From assembly GCA_910586775.1 (NCBI GenBank), contig CAJUJN010000006.1, positions 48,070 through 112,069 of the forward strand: a stretch of DNA of 64,000 nucleotides. Reading direction: 5' to 3'. The notes under the pieces were generated by a model that saw only the letters and a program-made list of their open reading frames with translations, made no database searches and was not told the origin of the DNA. The stretch comes from an uncultured Acetatifactor sp. Its GTDB lineage: Bacteria; Bacillota; Clostridia; Lachnospirales; Lachnospiraceae. Positions 1 through 8,304 of the stretch are shown here, piece by piece (position 1 is the stretch's first letter; every line of letters begins with the position of its first letter). A program made the translations under genes and the position numbers.

Positions 1-427
1 CCTCCAAAACCACCATGACACCTTTCGGTGCCAGATGCTTCATCAGCGCGTCCGCAATCTGTCCGGTCATCTGTTCCTGAATCTGCAGCCGGGCGGCATA
101 GATTTCCACCGTCCTGGCAAGCTTGCTTAATCCGACCACCTTTCCGTCCGGTACGTACGCAATATGGGCTTTCCCGTAAAAAGGCATCAAATGGTGCTCG
201 CAAATGGAATAAAAAGTAATATCCTTTTCCAACACCATCTCACTGCTTTCCACCGAGAATACCCTGGACAGCGGTACGGCTGCATCCGCCTCCATCCCGG
301 CCAGGATTTCTCCATACATCCTGGCCACCCGGTCCGGGGTATCTTTAAGCCCTTCCCGGCCGGGGTCTTCATCGATTCCCTCCAGAAGCAGCTTCACTGC
401 CTCCCTTATTTTACCCTGATCTATCAT
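1..427 (-). CDS. folE: GTP cyclohydrolase I (partial, C-terminus beyond window)
   Basis: This gene encodes the enzyme that converts GTP to 7,8-dihydroneopterin triphosphate, the first step of folate synthesis. The frame read from 427 down to 1 gives 142 codons with no stop; the family is usually about 185-190 residues, so roughly the last 45 lie outside the window. The family signature SICEHHLMPFYG is at residues 74-85, with Cys76 and His79 in the positions of two zinc ligands; the third cysteine would be past the edge. The segment VGLSKLARTVEIYAARLQ (98-115) also fits. The ATG overlaps the folC stop in an ATGA, so the two genes are translationally coupled. The order suggests a folate operon continuing to the left of the window. 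Confidence 0.95.
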   Translation of the reverse strand, partial: MIDQGKIREAVKLLLEGIDEDPGREGLKDTPDRVARMYGEILAGMEADAAVPLSRVFSVESSEMVLEKDITFYSICEHHLMPFYGKAHIAYVPDGKVVGLSKLARTVEIYAARLQIQEQMTGQIADALMKHLAPKGVMVVLE

Positions 428-1809
428 CTTCTGCCAGCTTCCTTTCCATGCCGGTTATTTTTGCTGCCTTTTTCGGCTTTCTCGAAGACAGCAGTCTGAT
501 ACAGTTCTTTGCCGTGTCCTTCCTTTGAGGCATATCCTGTGATTTCCATCAGCCTCCCCAGAAAGGACAGTGACCCAAAGGCAATTATCACGTCCTCCTT
601 TCCGGCCAGCAAATGACTCATCTCCACCGCTTCCTCCAGGCTGTCCGCCGCTGTCACATTTACATGAACCTCTGCAGCGGCCTGTGCCAGCTCATACGCA
701 GAAAGCGCCCTTGCATTATCCGGCGGCGTCACGGTTATGATCTGATCCGCCAGAGCATGGGTCAGGGCGATCACCTTCTCATACTCCTTGTCCTTCAACA
801 TTCCCATGATATAGAGCACTCTTTTATCCGGAAAATAAAATTTCACAGACTCCGCCAGCCGCCTGGCTCCGTCCTCATCATGGGCACCGTCCACAATAAA
901 ATAAGGCTTCTTACCCACCACGGTAAATCTGCCCGGCCATCTCGCCCCCGCCATCCCTCTGCGCAGCTGTGTCTCCGTAACCGCAAATCCCCGGCCTGCA
1001 AGACTCCTCAAAGTCTCCAGCGCCACAATAGCATTGCCAATCTGATACTGTCCTCCCAGAGTGATCTCCATGCTCTTCCAGTCGCTGTAATCAAATCTTT
1101 GCTTTTCCAGTCCGTAACGCACATGAGAAGCTTTTCTCTCGTCCGCAATGACCAGCGGACAATCCAAAGCGGCAGCTTTCTCCGCAATCACTTCCGTAAC
1201 CTCCGGGCACTGGGCTGCGGAAACCACACTGCACCCCGCTTTCAGTATTCCCGCCTTCTGAGCCGCAATCTCCGGCAGCGTGTTGCCGAGAAACTTCATG
1301 TGATCCCTGCTGATGGACGTAATCACTGCCACACAGGTCTCTTCCACCACATTAGTGGCGTCCAACAGGCCTCCCATTCCTGTCTCCAACACCACGATAT
1401 CACATTTTTTCTCTTTAAAATACCAGAACGCCAGCGCCGTCTTAATCTCGAAGACCGTTGGATGAGGCAGCCCGTCCGCCACCATGCCGTCACATGCCGC
1501 TTTCAGCAACTCCATTCCCTGGCAGAGCGCTTTCTGTGTGATATAAGTATCATTTACCTGTATTTCCTCCCTGTAATCAAAAAGGGCCGGAGAGAGATAC
1601 CTACCCACACGGCATCCGCCGCATTTCAGGACAGATGCCACATAAGCGGAAACCGAGCCTTTCCCATTGGTTCCGGCTACATGCACATATTTCAGCCCCT
1701 TCTGGGGCTCTCCTATCTTTCTGCAGAGTTCACGAATACTGTCAAGCCCGGGCGATACGCCGTACCTCGATGTCTGTTCCACATATTCCATTGCTTCTCT
1801 GTAATTCAT
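424..1809 (-). CDS. folC: Folylpolyglutamate synthase / dihydrofolate synthase
   Basis: This is a Mur-ligase-fold enzyme that adds glutamate to folates and, in many bacteria, to dihydropteroate. At 461 residues it is slightly longer than usual because of a basic C-terminal tail (about residues 435-461). The P-loop AGTNGKGS is at residues 45-52, and the family segments ETGMGGLLDATN and TSISRDHMKFLG follow at the expected distances. The start at 1809 is the only ATG compatible with the conserved N-terminal MNYREAMEYV segment. Its stop overlaps the folE start by four bases. Whether it has both synthase activities cannot be told from sequence. Confidence 0.93.
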   Translation of the reverse strand: MNYREAMEYVEQTSRYGVSPGLDSIRELCRKIGEPQKGLKYVHVAGTNGKGSVSAYVASVLKCGGCRVGRYLSPALFDYREEIQVNDTYITQKALCQGMELLKAACDGMVADGLPHPTVFEIKTALAFWYFKEKKCDIVVLETGMGGLLDATNVVEETCVAVITSISRDHMKFLGNTLPEIAAQKAGILKAGCSVVSAAQCPEVTEVIAEKAAALDCPLVIADERKASHVRYGLEKQRFDYSDWKSMEITLGGQYQIGNAIVALETLRSLAGRGFAVTETQLRRGMAGARWPGRFTVVGKKPYFIVDGAHDEDGARRLAESVKFYFPDKRVLYIMGMLKDKEYEKVIALTHALADQIITVTPPDNARALSAYELAQAAAEVHVNVTAADSLEEAVEMSHLLAGKEDVIIAFGSLSFLGRLMEITGYASKEGHGKELYQTAVFEKAEKGSKNNRHGKEAGRR

Positions 1810-2253
1810 CGCCTGCCATACGCCCCCTTTACTATGATCTGCTGTCAGCGGCTGTCGGTTTTACACCACATATACTCGTGAGCGCATTCCTTTTCCACTT
1901 TGTGCCTTGACTTTGCAGAAGCGCACACTCGTTTGCTGTTCTTTGCGCTATACTCAGGACCGCCAGAATTTACCGTTCTGTTCAAGGCAGGAATATTGCC
2001 GGCGACCTTCCGTAATATCAAATAACTGCAACTCTACCCAATACGCGGTATAAATTGCAGCTTTCTGCATAATTTTCACCCGGATATGCATACTAAGGAA
2101 GTGTTACGAAAGCGGCATTGAACAATCATGTAAAACGCCGCTCCTGTCTGTTACTGCAGAAACTGCCGCACTATAAACTGCCTGAAAGCCCCTCCTGCCT
2201 CACCGGCACTCCATTACGGCAGACTTTGCCATTCCATCAAAAGGAGCCCTGTT
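1810..2253. other. Intergenic region with composite repeat, no gene seen
   Basis: This gap of 444 bases separates folC, transcribed leftwards, from the small membrane protein gene at 2254. I find no convincing gene in it. It holds the motif TATACTCGTGAG at 1871-1882 and a 23-base stretch at 1948-1970 that recurs exactly at 34746-34768. The latter runs into a palindromic element at 1956-2009. The promoter for folC must lie here but no clear -35/-10 pair stands out. Confidence 0.6.
1956..2009 (+). repeat. 54-bp imperfect palindrome, core GCCRGAATTTACC (copy 1)
   Basis: The element carries the core GCCAGAATTTACC at 1962-1974 and ends in GCCGGCGACCTT, which is an imperfect inverse of its start AGGACCGCCAG. 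It has the same length and layout as the copy at 56370-56423 and shares the 13-base core with the copy on the minus strand at 22323-22386. It lies wholly between genes. It may be a small non-autonomous mobile repeat or a structured RNA end; no protein-coding function is visible. Confidence 0.7.
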
Positions 2254-2667
2254 ATGAAACATACTTTACCCACGTTTACGAAAAACTTCCTCAAATGCGG
2301 GCTTGCAGGCTGGTGCATGGAAATACTGTTCACTTCCATGGACTCGCTGCGACGCCGGGATATGACCCTCAGAGGCAATACTTCTCTCTGGATGTTCCCC
2401 ATCTACGGCAGTGCTGCCGTACTGGCTCCCTTAAGCCGGCTCCTGGCCGGGAAATCCCCATGGAGACGCGGACTGGCTTACATGGGCCTGATTTTTTCCG
2501 CCGAGTATTTTTCCGGCATATATCTGGGCAGACACAGACTCTGTCCCTGGGATTACAGACGCAGCCGGTGGAACATACGCCGTGTCATCCGCCTGGACTA
2601 TGCTCCCTTCTGGTTTTTCGCAGGATTATTGTTCGAGCATCTGCTTTCGCCGGACTCCGACAGATAA
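2254..2667 (+). CDS. Small CmpB-like membrane protein (putative ABC-transporter permease family)
   Basis: This protein of 137 residues resembles the short members of the family often labelled putative ABC transporter permease (Pfam ABC_trans_CmpB). The features seen are the N-terminal CGLAGWCMEILFTS segment, FPIYGSAAVLAP (about 48-59), the CPWDYRR motif and the closing RLDYAPFWFFAGLLFEHL. Two to four hydrophobic segments suggest an integral membrane protein. An AAAGGAG ribosome site precedes the ATG. The true function is unknown, and the transporter label is not supported by an ATPase partner here. A longer relative is encoded at 20309-21280. Confidence 0.7.
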   Translation: MKHTLPTFTKNFLKCGLAGWCMEILFTSMDSLRRRDMTLRGNTSLWMFPIYGSAAVLAPLSRLLAGKSPWRRGLAYMGLIFSAEYFSGIYLGRHRLCPWDYRRSRWNIRRVIRLDYAPFWFFAGLLFEHLLSPDSDR

Positions 2668-2820
2668 TCCGGAGACACAACATGCCCTGCTCCTCCCCGC
2701 GCCCGCTTAACCGTTCGGCACTTATCTCCATTCCATAAAAGCTGTCCTGCGTCTGACAACCGTCAGCATCAGCCCGAGCGAATTTACCCGTGTCAGATAT
2801 CTCCAAACGCCCTCAGGTTG

Positions 2821-3207
2821 TCAGTCGTCCATATCCTCCATATCGCTCAGGTCTTCGGAACCGATATCCAGCATATTCACCGTACGCCTCTTCAGCCTGG
2901 CCTCCTCGGATTGCTTCAAAATATATTCCTTCACCTCTTTGGAATGCTTAATATGCTGCAGTACCAGCTGCGGGTGGGTGGTGTCACCGGTGTAACAGGT
3001 CACTGTGCCCAGTCCGAAGACTTTCTCCGCCAGACTTGCGCTATGACTTACATCCTGCACCTTGTACATGAAACAGTCATTCTCTATGGTCTTCAGCAAC
3101 CCCTCATCTATGGTGATCATATCCTCCTTCACCGTGTACTTTGTAAAAGTAAAAGGAAGCCCGAAAAACACCCATCTTTTTCTCTCAACATATTCCATCT
3201 TCTGCAC
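2821..3207 (-). CDS. PH-domain-like small protein
   Basis: The 128-residue product has the appearance of bacterial PH domain (bPH) proteins: a run of beta-strand-like segments, WVFFGLPFTFTKYTV then MITIDEGLLKTIENDC, followed by EKVFGLGTVTCYTGDTTHP (about 62-80) and an IKHSKEVKEYIL helix. Such domains commonly contain the pattern GLGTV-x(n)-D near the end. There is no transmembrane segment. The C-terminus is acidic (SEDLSDMEDMDD). It is transcribed from the promoter at 3237-3265 and is divergent from the nitroreductase gene. The cellular role is unknown. Confidence 0.7.
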   Translation of the reverse strand: MQKMEYVERKRWVFFGLPFTFTKYTVKEDMITIDEGLLKTIENDCFMYKVQDVSHSASLAEKVFGLGTVTCYTGDTTHPQLVLQHIKHSKEVKEYILKQSEEARLKRRTVNMLDIGSEDLSDMEDMDD

Positions 3208-3236
3208 CCGTCCTTTCTGTATCCGTTTTCAGTCTC

Positions 3237-3265
3237 ATTATAATCTAATCGGGCGGAATATGCAA
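3237..3265 (-). promoter_or_regulatory. SigA-type promoter for the PH-domain gene
   Basis: Read on the minus strand, TTGCAT (3260-3265) and TATAAT (3237-3242) are separated by exactly 17 bases. This is a good vegetative promoter located 30 bases before the start codon at 3207. Confidence 0.75.
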
Positions 3266-3306
3266 ATCTTTACACACAAATCTTTTGCAATTCTTGAAAG
3301 ATTTCA

Positions 3307-3335
3307 TTGAAACTCCTTCCATAACGTGGTATTAT
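3307..3335 (+). promoter_or_regulatory. SigA-type promoter for the nitroreductase gene
   Basis: TTGAAA at 3307-3312 and TATTAT at 3330-3335 are 17 bases apart. The start codon follows 45 bases downstream with a TAAGGAGG ribosome site in between. The divergent promoter at 3237-3265 lies about 40 bases away. Confidence 0.75.
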
Positions 3336-3380
3336 TGTAAGAAGAAATTTCCAGGAAAATAATCTAAGGAGGTTCCACCG

Positions 3381-3920
3381 ATGACTGCAAACGAGTGTAT
3401 CAAAGGACGCAGAAGCATCCGCAAGTTCACTGACCAGCCCGTTTCCCATGAACTGTTGGCCCGGATTGTTGAGACCGCTTCCTACGCCCCCAGTTGGAAA
3501 CATACCCAGATCGTCCGTTATATCGCCGTAGAGGGTGCAAAGAAGGCCGCTTTGGCCAAATGTACTTCCATTTTCCCCGGCAACGGAAGGATCATGGAGA
3601 ACGCTCCCATGGTAATCGCCGTCACCATGATCAAGGGACGCAGCGGATATGAGCGCGACGGCTCTTTTTCCACTCCCAAAGGCGACAGATGGCAGATGTA
3701 TGATGCCGGTGTGGCCGGTGAAGCCTTTTGTCTTGCCGCTTATGAACAGGGACTGGGCACCGTGATCATGGGTCTGTTTGATGAAGAAGAAGCAACGAAG
3801 CTGCTGGAACTCCCTGAGGACAGAGAGCTGGTGGCTTTAATTCCTGTTGGATATCCCGATGAGACACCTGCCGCTCCCAGACGCAAAGCGGTAGAAGATT
3901 TATTATCCTATCAATCATAA
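3381..3920 (+). CDS. Nitroreductase family protein
   Basis: This protein of 179 residues belongs to the FMN-dependent nitroreductase family, which reduces nitro compounds, quinones or flavins with NAD(P)H. The N-terminal GRRSIRKF motif (residues 9-16) supplies the phosphate-binding arginines, followed by ASYAPSWKHTQ (33-43), a typical FMN-contact segment. The conserved AGVAGEAFCLAAYEQGLGT helix (about 113-131) and IPVGYPDETP near the end complete the fold. Length is normal. A single-gene unit is likely, since it has its own promoter and a terminator immediately downstream. The natural substrate cannot be inferred. Confidence 0.9.
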   Translation: MTANECIKGRRSIRKFTDQPVSHELLARIVETASYAPSWKHTQIVRYIAVEGAKKAALAKCTSIFPGNGRIMENAPMVIAVTMIKGRSGYERDGSFSTPKGDRWQMYDAGVAGEAFCLAAYEQGLGTVIMGLFDEEEATKLLELPEDRELVALIPVGYPDETPAAPRRKAVEDLLSYQS

Positions 3921-3927
3921 AACCAGG

Positions 3928-3959
3928 AGTCGAAGAGTTTTTCTCTTCGACTTCTTTTT
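3928..3959 (+). terminator. Rho-independent terminator after nitroreductase
   Basis: The arms AGTCGAAGAG and CTCTTCGACT form a 10-bp stem, and a T-rich run follows. It begins 8 bases after the nitroreductase stop codon. Confidence 0.85.
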
Positions 3960-4186
3960 GGGTGAGGTCCGGGCTGCGCGGTCCCGGGCTTTTCCCGGCC
4001 TGCTGCGGCACTGCGGCGGAATCTGCTTTCCCGGAACACCGGTACCCGCCATACATCCTGACTCCCCTGTTTCCGGAAAGATCCGCCCATATCCGTTTTA
4101 CCTGTCCTCTGACACTGCTGTCCGGACACGGCCGCCGCAATCCCAAAAACTATATAAAAAGCTGCGCAGAAATGAGGAAAACATTT

Positions 4187-5110
4187 ATGAGACATTTAAT
4201 GAGTCCCCTTGATTTTACCACCGAGGAGCTTGACCGGCTTTTCGACCTGGCAAATGAAATCGAACGTAATCCCGACAGCTATGCCCATGCCTGTGACGGG
4301 AAGATACTCGCCACCTGCTTCTATGAACCCAGTACCCGCACCCGGTTAAGCTTTGAATCTGCAATGACACGCCTGGGCGGAAGGGTCATGGGCTTCGCGG
4401 ATGCCGCTTCGTCTTCCGCCACCAAGGGCGAAAGCGTATCCGACACCATCCGCGTCATCTCCTGCTATGCAGACATCTGTGCCATGCGGCACCCCAAAGA
4501 AGGCGCGCCCATGGTCGCCGCGGAAAAATCCGGCATCCCGGTCATCAACGCCGGAGACGGCGGCCATCACCACCCCACCCAGACGCTGACGGACCTTCTG
4601 ACCATCCGCAGCCTGAAAGGACGCCTGGGCGGTTTCACCATCGGACTGTGCGGTGACCTGAAATTCGGGCGTACCGTCCATTCCCTGATCAATGCCCTGG
4701 TGCGTTACGAGGATATCCGCTTCACTTTTATCTCTCCCGAGGAATTGAGAGTCCCCGACTATATCACGGACATGCTGAAGGAAAAGAACATTCCCTTCAA
4801 GGAGGTCATCCGCCTGGAAAATGTCATGCCTGAGCTGGACCTGCTGTACATGACCAGAGTGCAGAAAGAACGCTTCTTCAATGAAGAGGATTATGTCCGC
4901 CTGAAAGATTTCTATATCCTGAATGCAGAGCGGATGGGCCTTGCCAAAGAGGACATGCTTGTGCTCCATCCCCTGCCCAGGGTCAATGAGATTTCCGTGG
5001 AGGTGGATGATGATCCCAGAGCCGTATATTTCCGGCAGGCGCAGTATGGCGTATATGTGCGCATGGCACTGATACTGACCCTGCTGGGTATCACATCTTT
5101 ATCAAAATAA
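4187..5110 (+). CDS. pyrB: Aspartate carbamoyltransferase, catalytic chain
   Basis: This enzyme condenses carbamoyl phosphate with aspartate in pyrimidine synthesis. From the ATG at 4187 the product has 307 residues, the family norm. Carbamoyl-phosphate motif STRTR is at residues 49-53; MRHPKEG, the HPTQTLTDL signature, GDLKFGRTVHS and LHPLPRV all follow in order. The frame stays open upstream to about 3962, but the ATG at 4187 has an AGGAAA ribosome site six bases before it and matches the usual N-terminus, so I prefer it. The gene is followed after 70 bases by pyrI, giving the regulated two-subunit form of the enzyme. Confidence 0.96.
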   Translation: MRHLMSPLDFTTEELDRLFDLANEIERNPDSYAHACDGKILATCFYEPSTRTRLSFESAMTRLGGRVMGFADAASSSATKGESVSDTIRVISCYADICAMRHPKEGAPMVAAEKSGIPVINAGDGGHHHPTQTLTDLLTIRSLKGRLGGFTIGLCGDLKFGRTVHSLINALVRYEDIRFTFISPEELRVPDYITDMLKEKNIPFKEVIRLENVMPELDLLYMTRVQKERFFNEEDYVRLKDFYILNAERMGLAKEDMLVLHPLPRVNEISVEVDDDPRAVYFRQAQYGVYVRMALILTLLGITSLSK

Positions 5111-5180
5111 GCTGTTCCCTGTAAATGATATGATTTTATGCAACAATTTCATCAAAAATAAACAGAAGGAATGATACAAT

Positions 5181-5621
5181 ATGCTAAATGTAGGAAAAAT
5201 TGAAGAAGGCTTCGTGCTTGACCATATCAAGGCCGGCAAAAGCCTGGATATTTATGACCATCTGCAGTTGGACAAACTGGACTGCACTGTAGCCATCATC
5301 AAAAATGCCAGAAGCAATAAAATGGCAAAAAAGGACATCCTGAAGGTAGAATGCGACATTGATATGCTGGACCTGGATGTGCTTGCCTATATTGACCACA
5401 ACATCACAGTCAACGTGATTAAAAACGGCAAAATTGTGGAAAAAAAGGAACTGACGCTACCCGGGAAGATTAAAAATGTCATCCACTGTCACAATCCCAG
5501 ATGCATTACTTCCATCGAACAGGAACTGCCCCATATCTTTTATCTGGCAGATCCCAAAAAGGAGGTCTACCGCTGCAAGTACTGTGACGAGAAGTATGTG
5601 GCATCTGCGAAATGGAATTAG
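5181..5621 (+). CDS. pyrI: Aspartate carbamoyltransferase, regulatory chain
   Basis: The 146-residue regulatory subunit binds nucleotides through its N-terminal domain and contacts PyrB through a C-terminal zinc domain. The four zinc cysteines are visible: Cys103 and Cys108 in CHNPRC and Cys132 and Cys135 in CKYC. The segment ARSNKMAKKDILKVE (43-57) fits the allosteric domain. An AAGGA ribosome site lies 10 bases before the ATG. It forms an operon with pyrB and is followed by a terminator. The N-terminal MLNVGKIEEGFVLDHIKAG is the usual form in clostridia. Confidence 0.96.
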   Translation: MLNVGKIEEGFVLDHIKAGKSLDIYDHLQLDKLDCTVAIIKNARSNKMAKKDILKVECDIDMLDLDVLAYIDHNITVNVIKNGKIVEKKELTLPGKIKNVIHCHNPRCITSIEQELPHIFYLADPKKEVYRCKYCDEKYVASAKWN

Positions 5622-5945
5622 TACCAAAAATATTTAATGAAAAACAAAAGGCTCTGGATTTGTTCCAGAGTCCTTTGCTTCAATGTTTTCCTTTCGTCCC
5701 CCGATCCGGCCAACCGACATTTAAGATATCATTTTCAGAAAACCCAAACTCAAATTCTGTTTCAACAATCTCAACCGCCCTTCCTTCAGTTCACCTTTTG
5801 TCCTGTTTTCCTTTGCGATTTTCAAACAAAATACACATATCATAGTCTTTCCTTTCAAATAGCATTATAATCAATCTTACAGTTTGCTGCACCCTGCTTT
5901 CAACCGCTTGAACAGGATGTCATACTCGCCGTTTATCTGTAGATA
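5622..5945. other. Intergenic region between convergent pyrI and sensor kinase genes
   Basis: The gap contains the pyrI terminator at its left end. From 5945 down to 5877 on the minus strand the frame of the kinase continues open for 22 codons after its TAG stop, ending in TAA; this is probably chance or an old C-terminal end. No separate gene is apparent in the rest. Confidence 0.5.
5650..5680 (+). terminator. Terminator after pyrI
   Basis: The stem GCTCTGGA / TCCAGAGT (5651-5658 and 5664-5671) is followed by a T-rich stretch, 30 bases after the pyrI stop. Confidence 0.65.
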
Positions 5946-8207
5946 CTACTCACGGGAATACAGCGGAAAACACAACATTACTTTAAACAAATCCCCGTCA
6001 ATCACAATCTCCATCCTCCCGTGCTGCAGTTCCACCAGACTCTTTGCAATGGACAGCCCAAGACCGTTTCCTTCCATATGCCGGGATTTATCCCCTCTCA
6101 CAAAACGCTCTTCCAGTTCCTCCGCCGAGATATCCAACGGATACTTGGACATATTCCGGAAAATGATCTGTACTTCATCTCCTCTGACTCCCACGTTCAG
6201 GTATACTCTGGAGTTTTCCTGCGCGTATTTACAGATATTATTCAACAGATTTTCAAACACTCTCCATAACCTTCTGCCATCTGCCAGAATAGTCACCATC
6301 GCTTCGGGCTGTCGGGTAATCAACTCCAGCTGCTTCTCCTCCATACGCTGCTGGTATTCCCCCACCGCCTGAGAAAGCAGCACTCCCACCTCACAGGGCT
6401 CCAGATTCACCTCCAGATTCCCTGTCGTCGCCTTGGAGGCTTCCACCAGATCCTCCAGCAGCTTTTTCAGCCGCCTGGACTGGCGCAGCAGCACTTCCGC
6501 ATATTCCCTTATCTTCCCATTGTCTATGAATGACACCGCATTGCTCCCGGCCGGCAGCGCCTGCCCCTCTGTCCCGCACTCTCCTGACCTGCCCTGCCCG
6601 CACAGCCGCTCTTCCGGATCCGGATACCCGGAAACCTGGCTTTCTGACGGTTGGATTTCAGAAACCTGTTCCTCCAGGTTCACTTCTTCCCAAATCAAAT
6701 CTGCATAATTGATAATCGAAGTCAGCGGCGTCTTCAGATCATGGGATACATTCGAAATCAATTCAGTCTTCATCCGCTCACTTTTCATGCGTGCTTCCAC
6801 CGCCTTGGAAATCCCCAGCCCCAGACTGTTCAGATTCTCCCCGTGCTCACGGAAAGCCCCAAACATTCTGGATGTATCCACACGGTAATTTTCCTCTCCG
6901 TCAGCCAGCTTCTGACTGGCTTTCAGAAGTTTCCTGCAGATTAGAGCAATATACATAATCGCGAGCAGGAGAACTGCCTTTTCCACTGCCCACAGCATGA
7001 CTCCTTCCTCTCTGTTTATAAACAGGATTACTCCCATGAATTCCAGAATGCAGATTCCAAGATATACAATCAGCGTCGTCATAATCAACGGAATCCCTCT
7101 CACCAATGCCGCCAGTTCCCTGCCAAGGAAGCGCAGAACCCTGCCAAGCCACCGCAGTATCACATATACAAGGCTGTGTCTCCAGCACCTGCCACGTTTC
7201 ACCCTCAGCGCAAAGTCCATAAAGTAGAATGTCATCCAGACTGCCAGCGCCGTTCCTCCCAAAGCCATCAAAAGCACCTGAAGAATATCATCGGCATAGG
7301 ATATCTCCGTTGCCATGAAAAAGAGAAATACTATCGCCACACCTCCGAAGAGTACAGTTAATACATCCAGGTGTATCGCTGTCAGCGCACCCGGAACGAT
7401 TCCCTCACGGCCATTGCGGTGCCCCGCACTGCACATCAGAAACAGGAAGCAGTTCAGGCACAGAAAGATACCTGTGACCGCCACGCCTATCAATATATAT
7501 CGAATGTCATACAGATATTTCACCAGCCCGGCCATACTGCTGAAGTTGTCTTCAAACGGAAAGTCCGTATCAATATAAGCACGAAGTATATACCATTCAT
7601 CATCCTTCATTGCATACCCGTTAATACGAACCGTTTTTCCTTTCTCTTCAAATACAATATAAATATCTGTTACCAGTTTCGTTTTATCCCCATTGCCTGA
7701 ATTCCACAGTACACTTTCCCTGCCCGTCTCTGTTTCATCCCCGCTCCCTGAACTCCACAGTACATTTTCCCCGCCATCATCATCCACATGAATCAATTGC
7801 AGATCAAGATTAGTATCCCTGCACATTTCTGCAACTGCCTTCATATCCCCCTGCTCTATATATCTTTCAGCAGTATACGCCATATACCTGCATTGCGGAG
7901 TCATAACGTCTATCAGAACCGAATCCAGCTCTCCCGTATAAAATCCCTGACTCTCCATATACAGGCATACAAGCCCCGATCCAAGTCCCACCAGACAGGA
8001 TGCGGCCAGCAGAAAAAACGCAACTATTTTTGCCACCATGGAGCCTGTCAAACGAAAAACGCGATTTTTGCGCTTCTTGCGGACAGCAACATCCTCTGCC
8101 TCTTCATCGTTCCAGCCAATCGTATACTCGTTTCCCGTCTTCTGCTCTTCCTGATTCTCTTCCGCCCAACCTTCCGTTCCGGCTTCGTTTTCATATCGCT
8201 TTTTCAT
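5946..8207 (-). CDS. Membrane sensor histidine kinase with insertions in sensor and DHp domains
   Basis: This 753-residue sensor kinase should phosphorylate the regulator encoded just upstream. The N-terminus is acidic and cytoplasmic, followed by a membrane segment (about 57-85), an outside domain (86-230), then several further membrane segments up to about residue 425. The H-box SNVSHDLKTPLTS places the phospho-acceptor at His489. The N-box FENLLNNICKYA and the G-boxes, including GNGLGLSIAKSLVEL, are intact. Two oddities stand out. A near-exact 17-residue tandem duplication lies at 147-177 in the sensor domain, and about 55 low-complexity residues (roughly 506-563) are inserted between the two DHp helices, where relatives have a short loop. 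Cognate signal is unknown; relatives in Lachnospiraceae are VanS-like. Confidence 0.9.
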   Translation of the reverse strand: MKKRYENEAGTEGWAEENQEEQKTGNEYTIGWNDEEAEDVAVRKKRKNRVFRLTGSMVAKIVAFFLLAASCLVGLGSGLVCLYMESQGFYTGELDSVLIDVMTPQCRYMAYTAERYIEQGDMKAVAEMCRDTNLDLQLIHVDDDGGENVLWSSGSGDETETGRESVLWNSGNGDKTKLVTDIYIVFEEKGKTVRINGYAMKDDEWYILRAYIDTDFPFEDNFSSMAGLVKYLYDIRYILIGVAVTGIFLCLNCFLFLMCSAGHRNGREGIVPGALTAIHLDVLTVLFGGVAIVFLFFMATEISYADDILQVLLMALGGTALAVWMTFYFMDFALRVKRGRCWRHSLVYVILRWLGRVLRFLGRELAALVRGIPLIMTTLIVYLGICILEFMGVILFINREEGVMLWAVEKAVLLLAIMYIALICRKLLKASQKLADGEENYRVDTSRMFGAFREHGENLNSLGLGISKAVEARMKSERMKTELISNVSHDLKTPLTSIINYADLIWEEVNLEEQVSEIQPSESQVSGYPDPEERLCGQGRSGECGTEGQALPAGSNAVSFIDNGKIREYAEVLLRQSRRLKKLLEDLVEASKATTGNLEVNLEPCEVGVLLSQAVGEYQQRMEEKQLELITRQPEAMVTILADGRRLWRVFENLLNNICKYAQENSRVYLNVGVRGDEVQIIFRNMSKYPLDISAEELEERFVRGDKSRHMEGNGLGLSIAKSLVELQHGRMEIVIDGDLFKVMLCFPLYSRE
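7677..7769 (-). repeat. 51-bp tandem duplication inside the kinase sensor domain
   Basis: Residues 147-163 and 164-177 of the kinase are near copies (ENVLWSSGSGDETETGR, then ESVLWNSGNGDKTK). At DNA level the period is 51 bases, so the frame is kept. It lies in the predicted outside domain. Confidence 0.8.
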
Positions 8208-8304
8208 CTTTCTCCTGCCCTTTCTGTATCTGGGGTATCATTTTCTCAGGAAACCTTTTCACAGTGCGAAACTTAGATTTTCTTTACCAGTGTACTTTAC
8301 TGCC

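Noticed and set aside
2254..2667. CmpB-like gene as a true ABC transporter permease
   Set aside because: No ATPase gene adjoins it and the family name is not based on proven transport.
5877..5948. Possible read-through of the TAG stop of the sensor kinase into 22 more codons
   Set aside because: The ATPase domain already ends normally before the TAG; no sign of pyrrolysine genes or a stimulatory element in the window.
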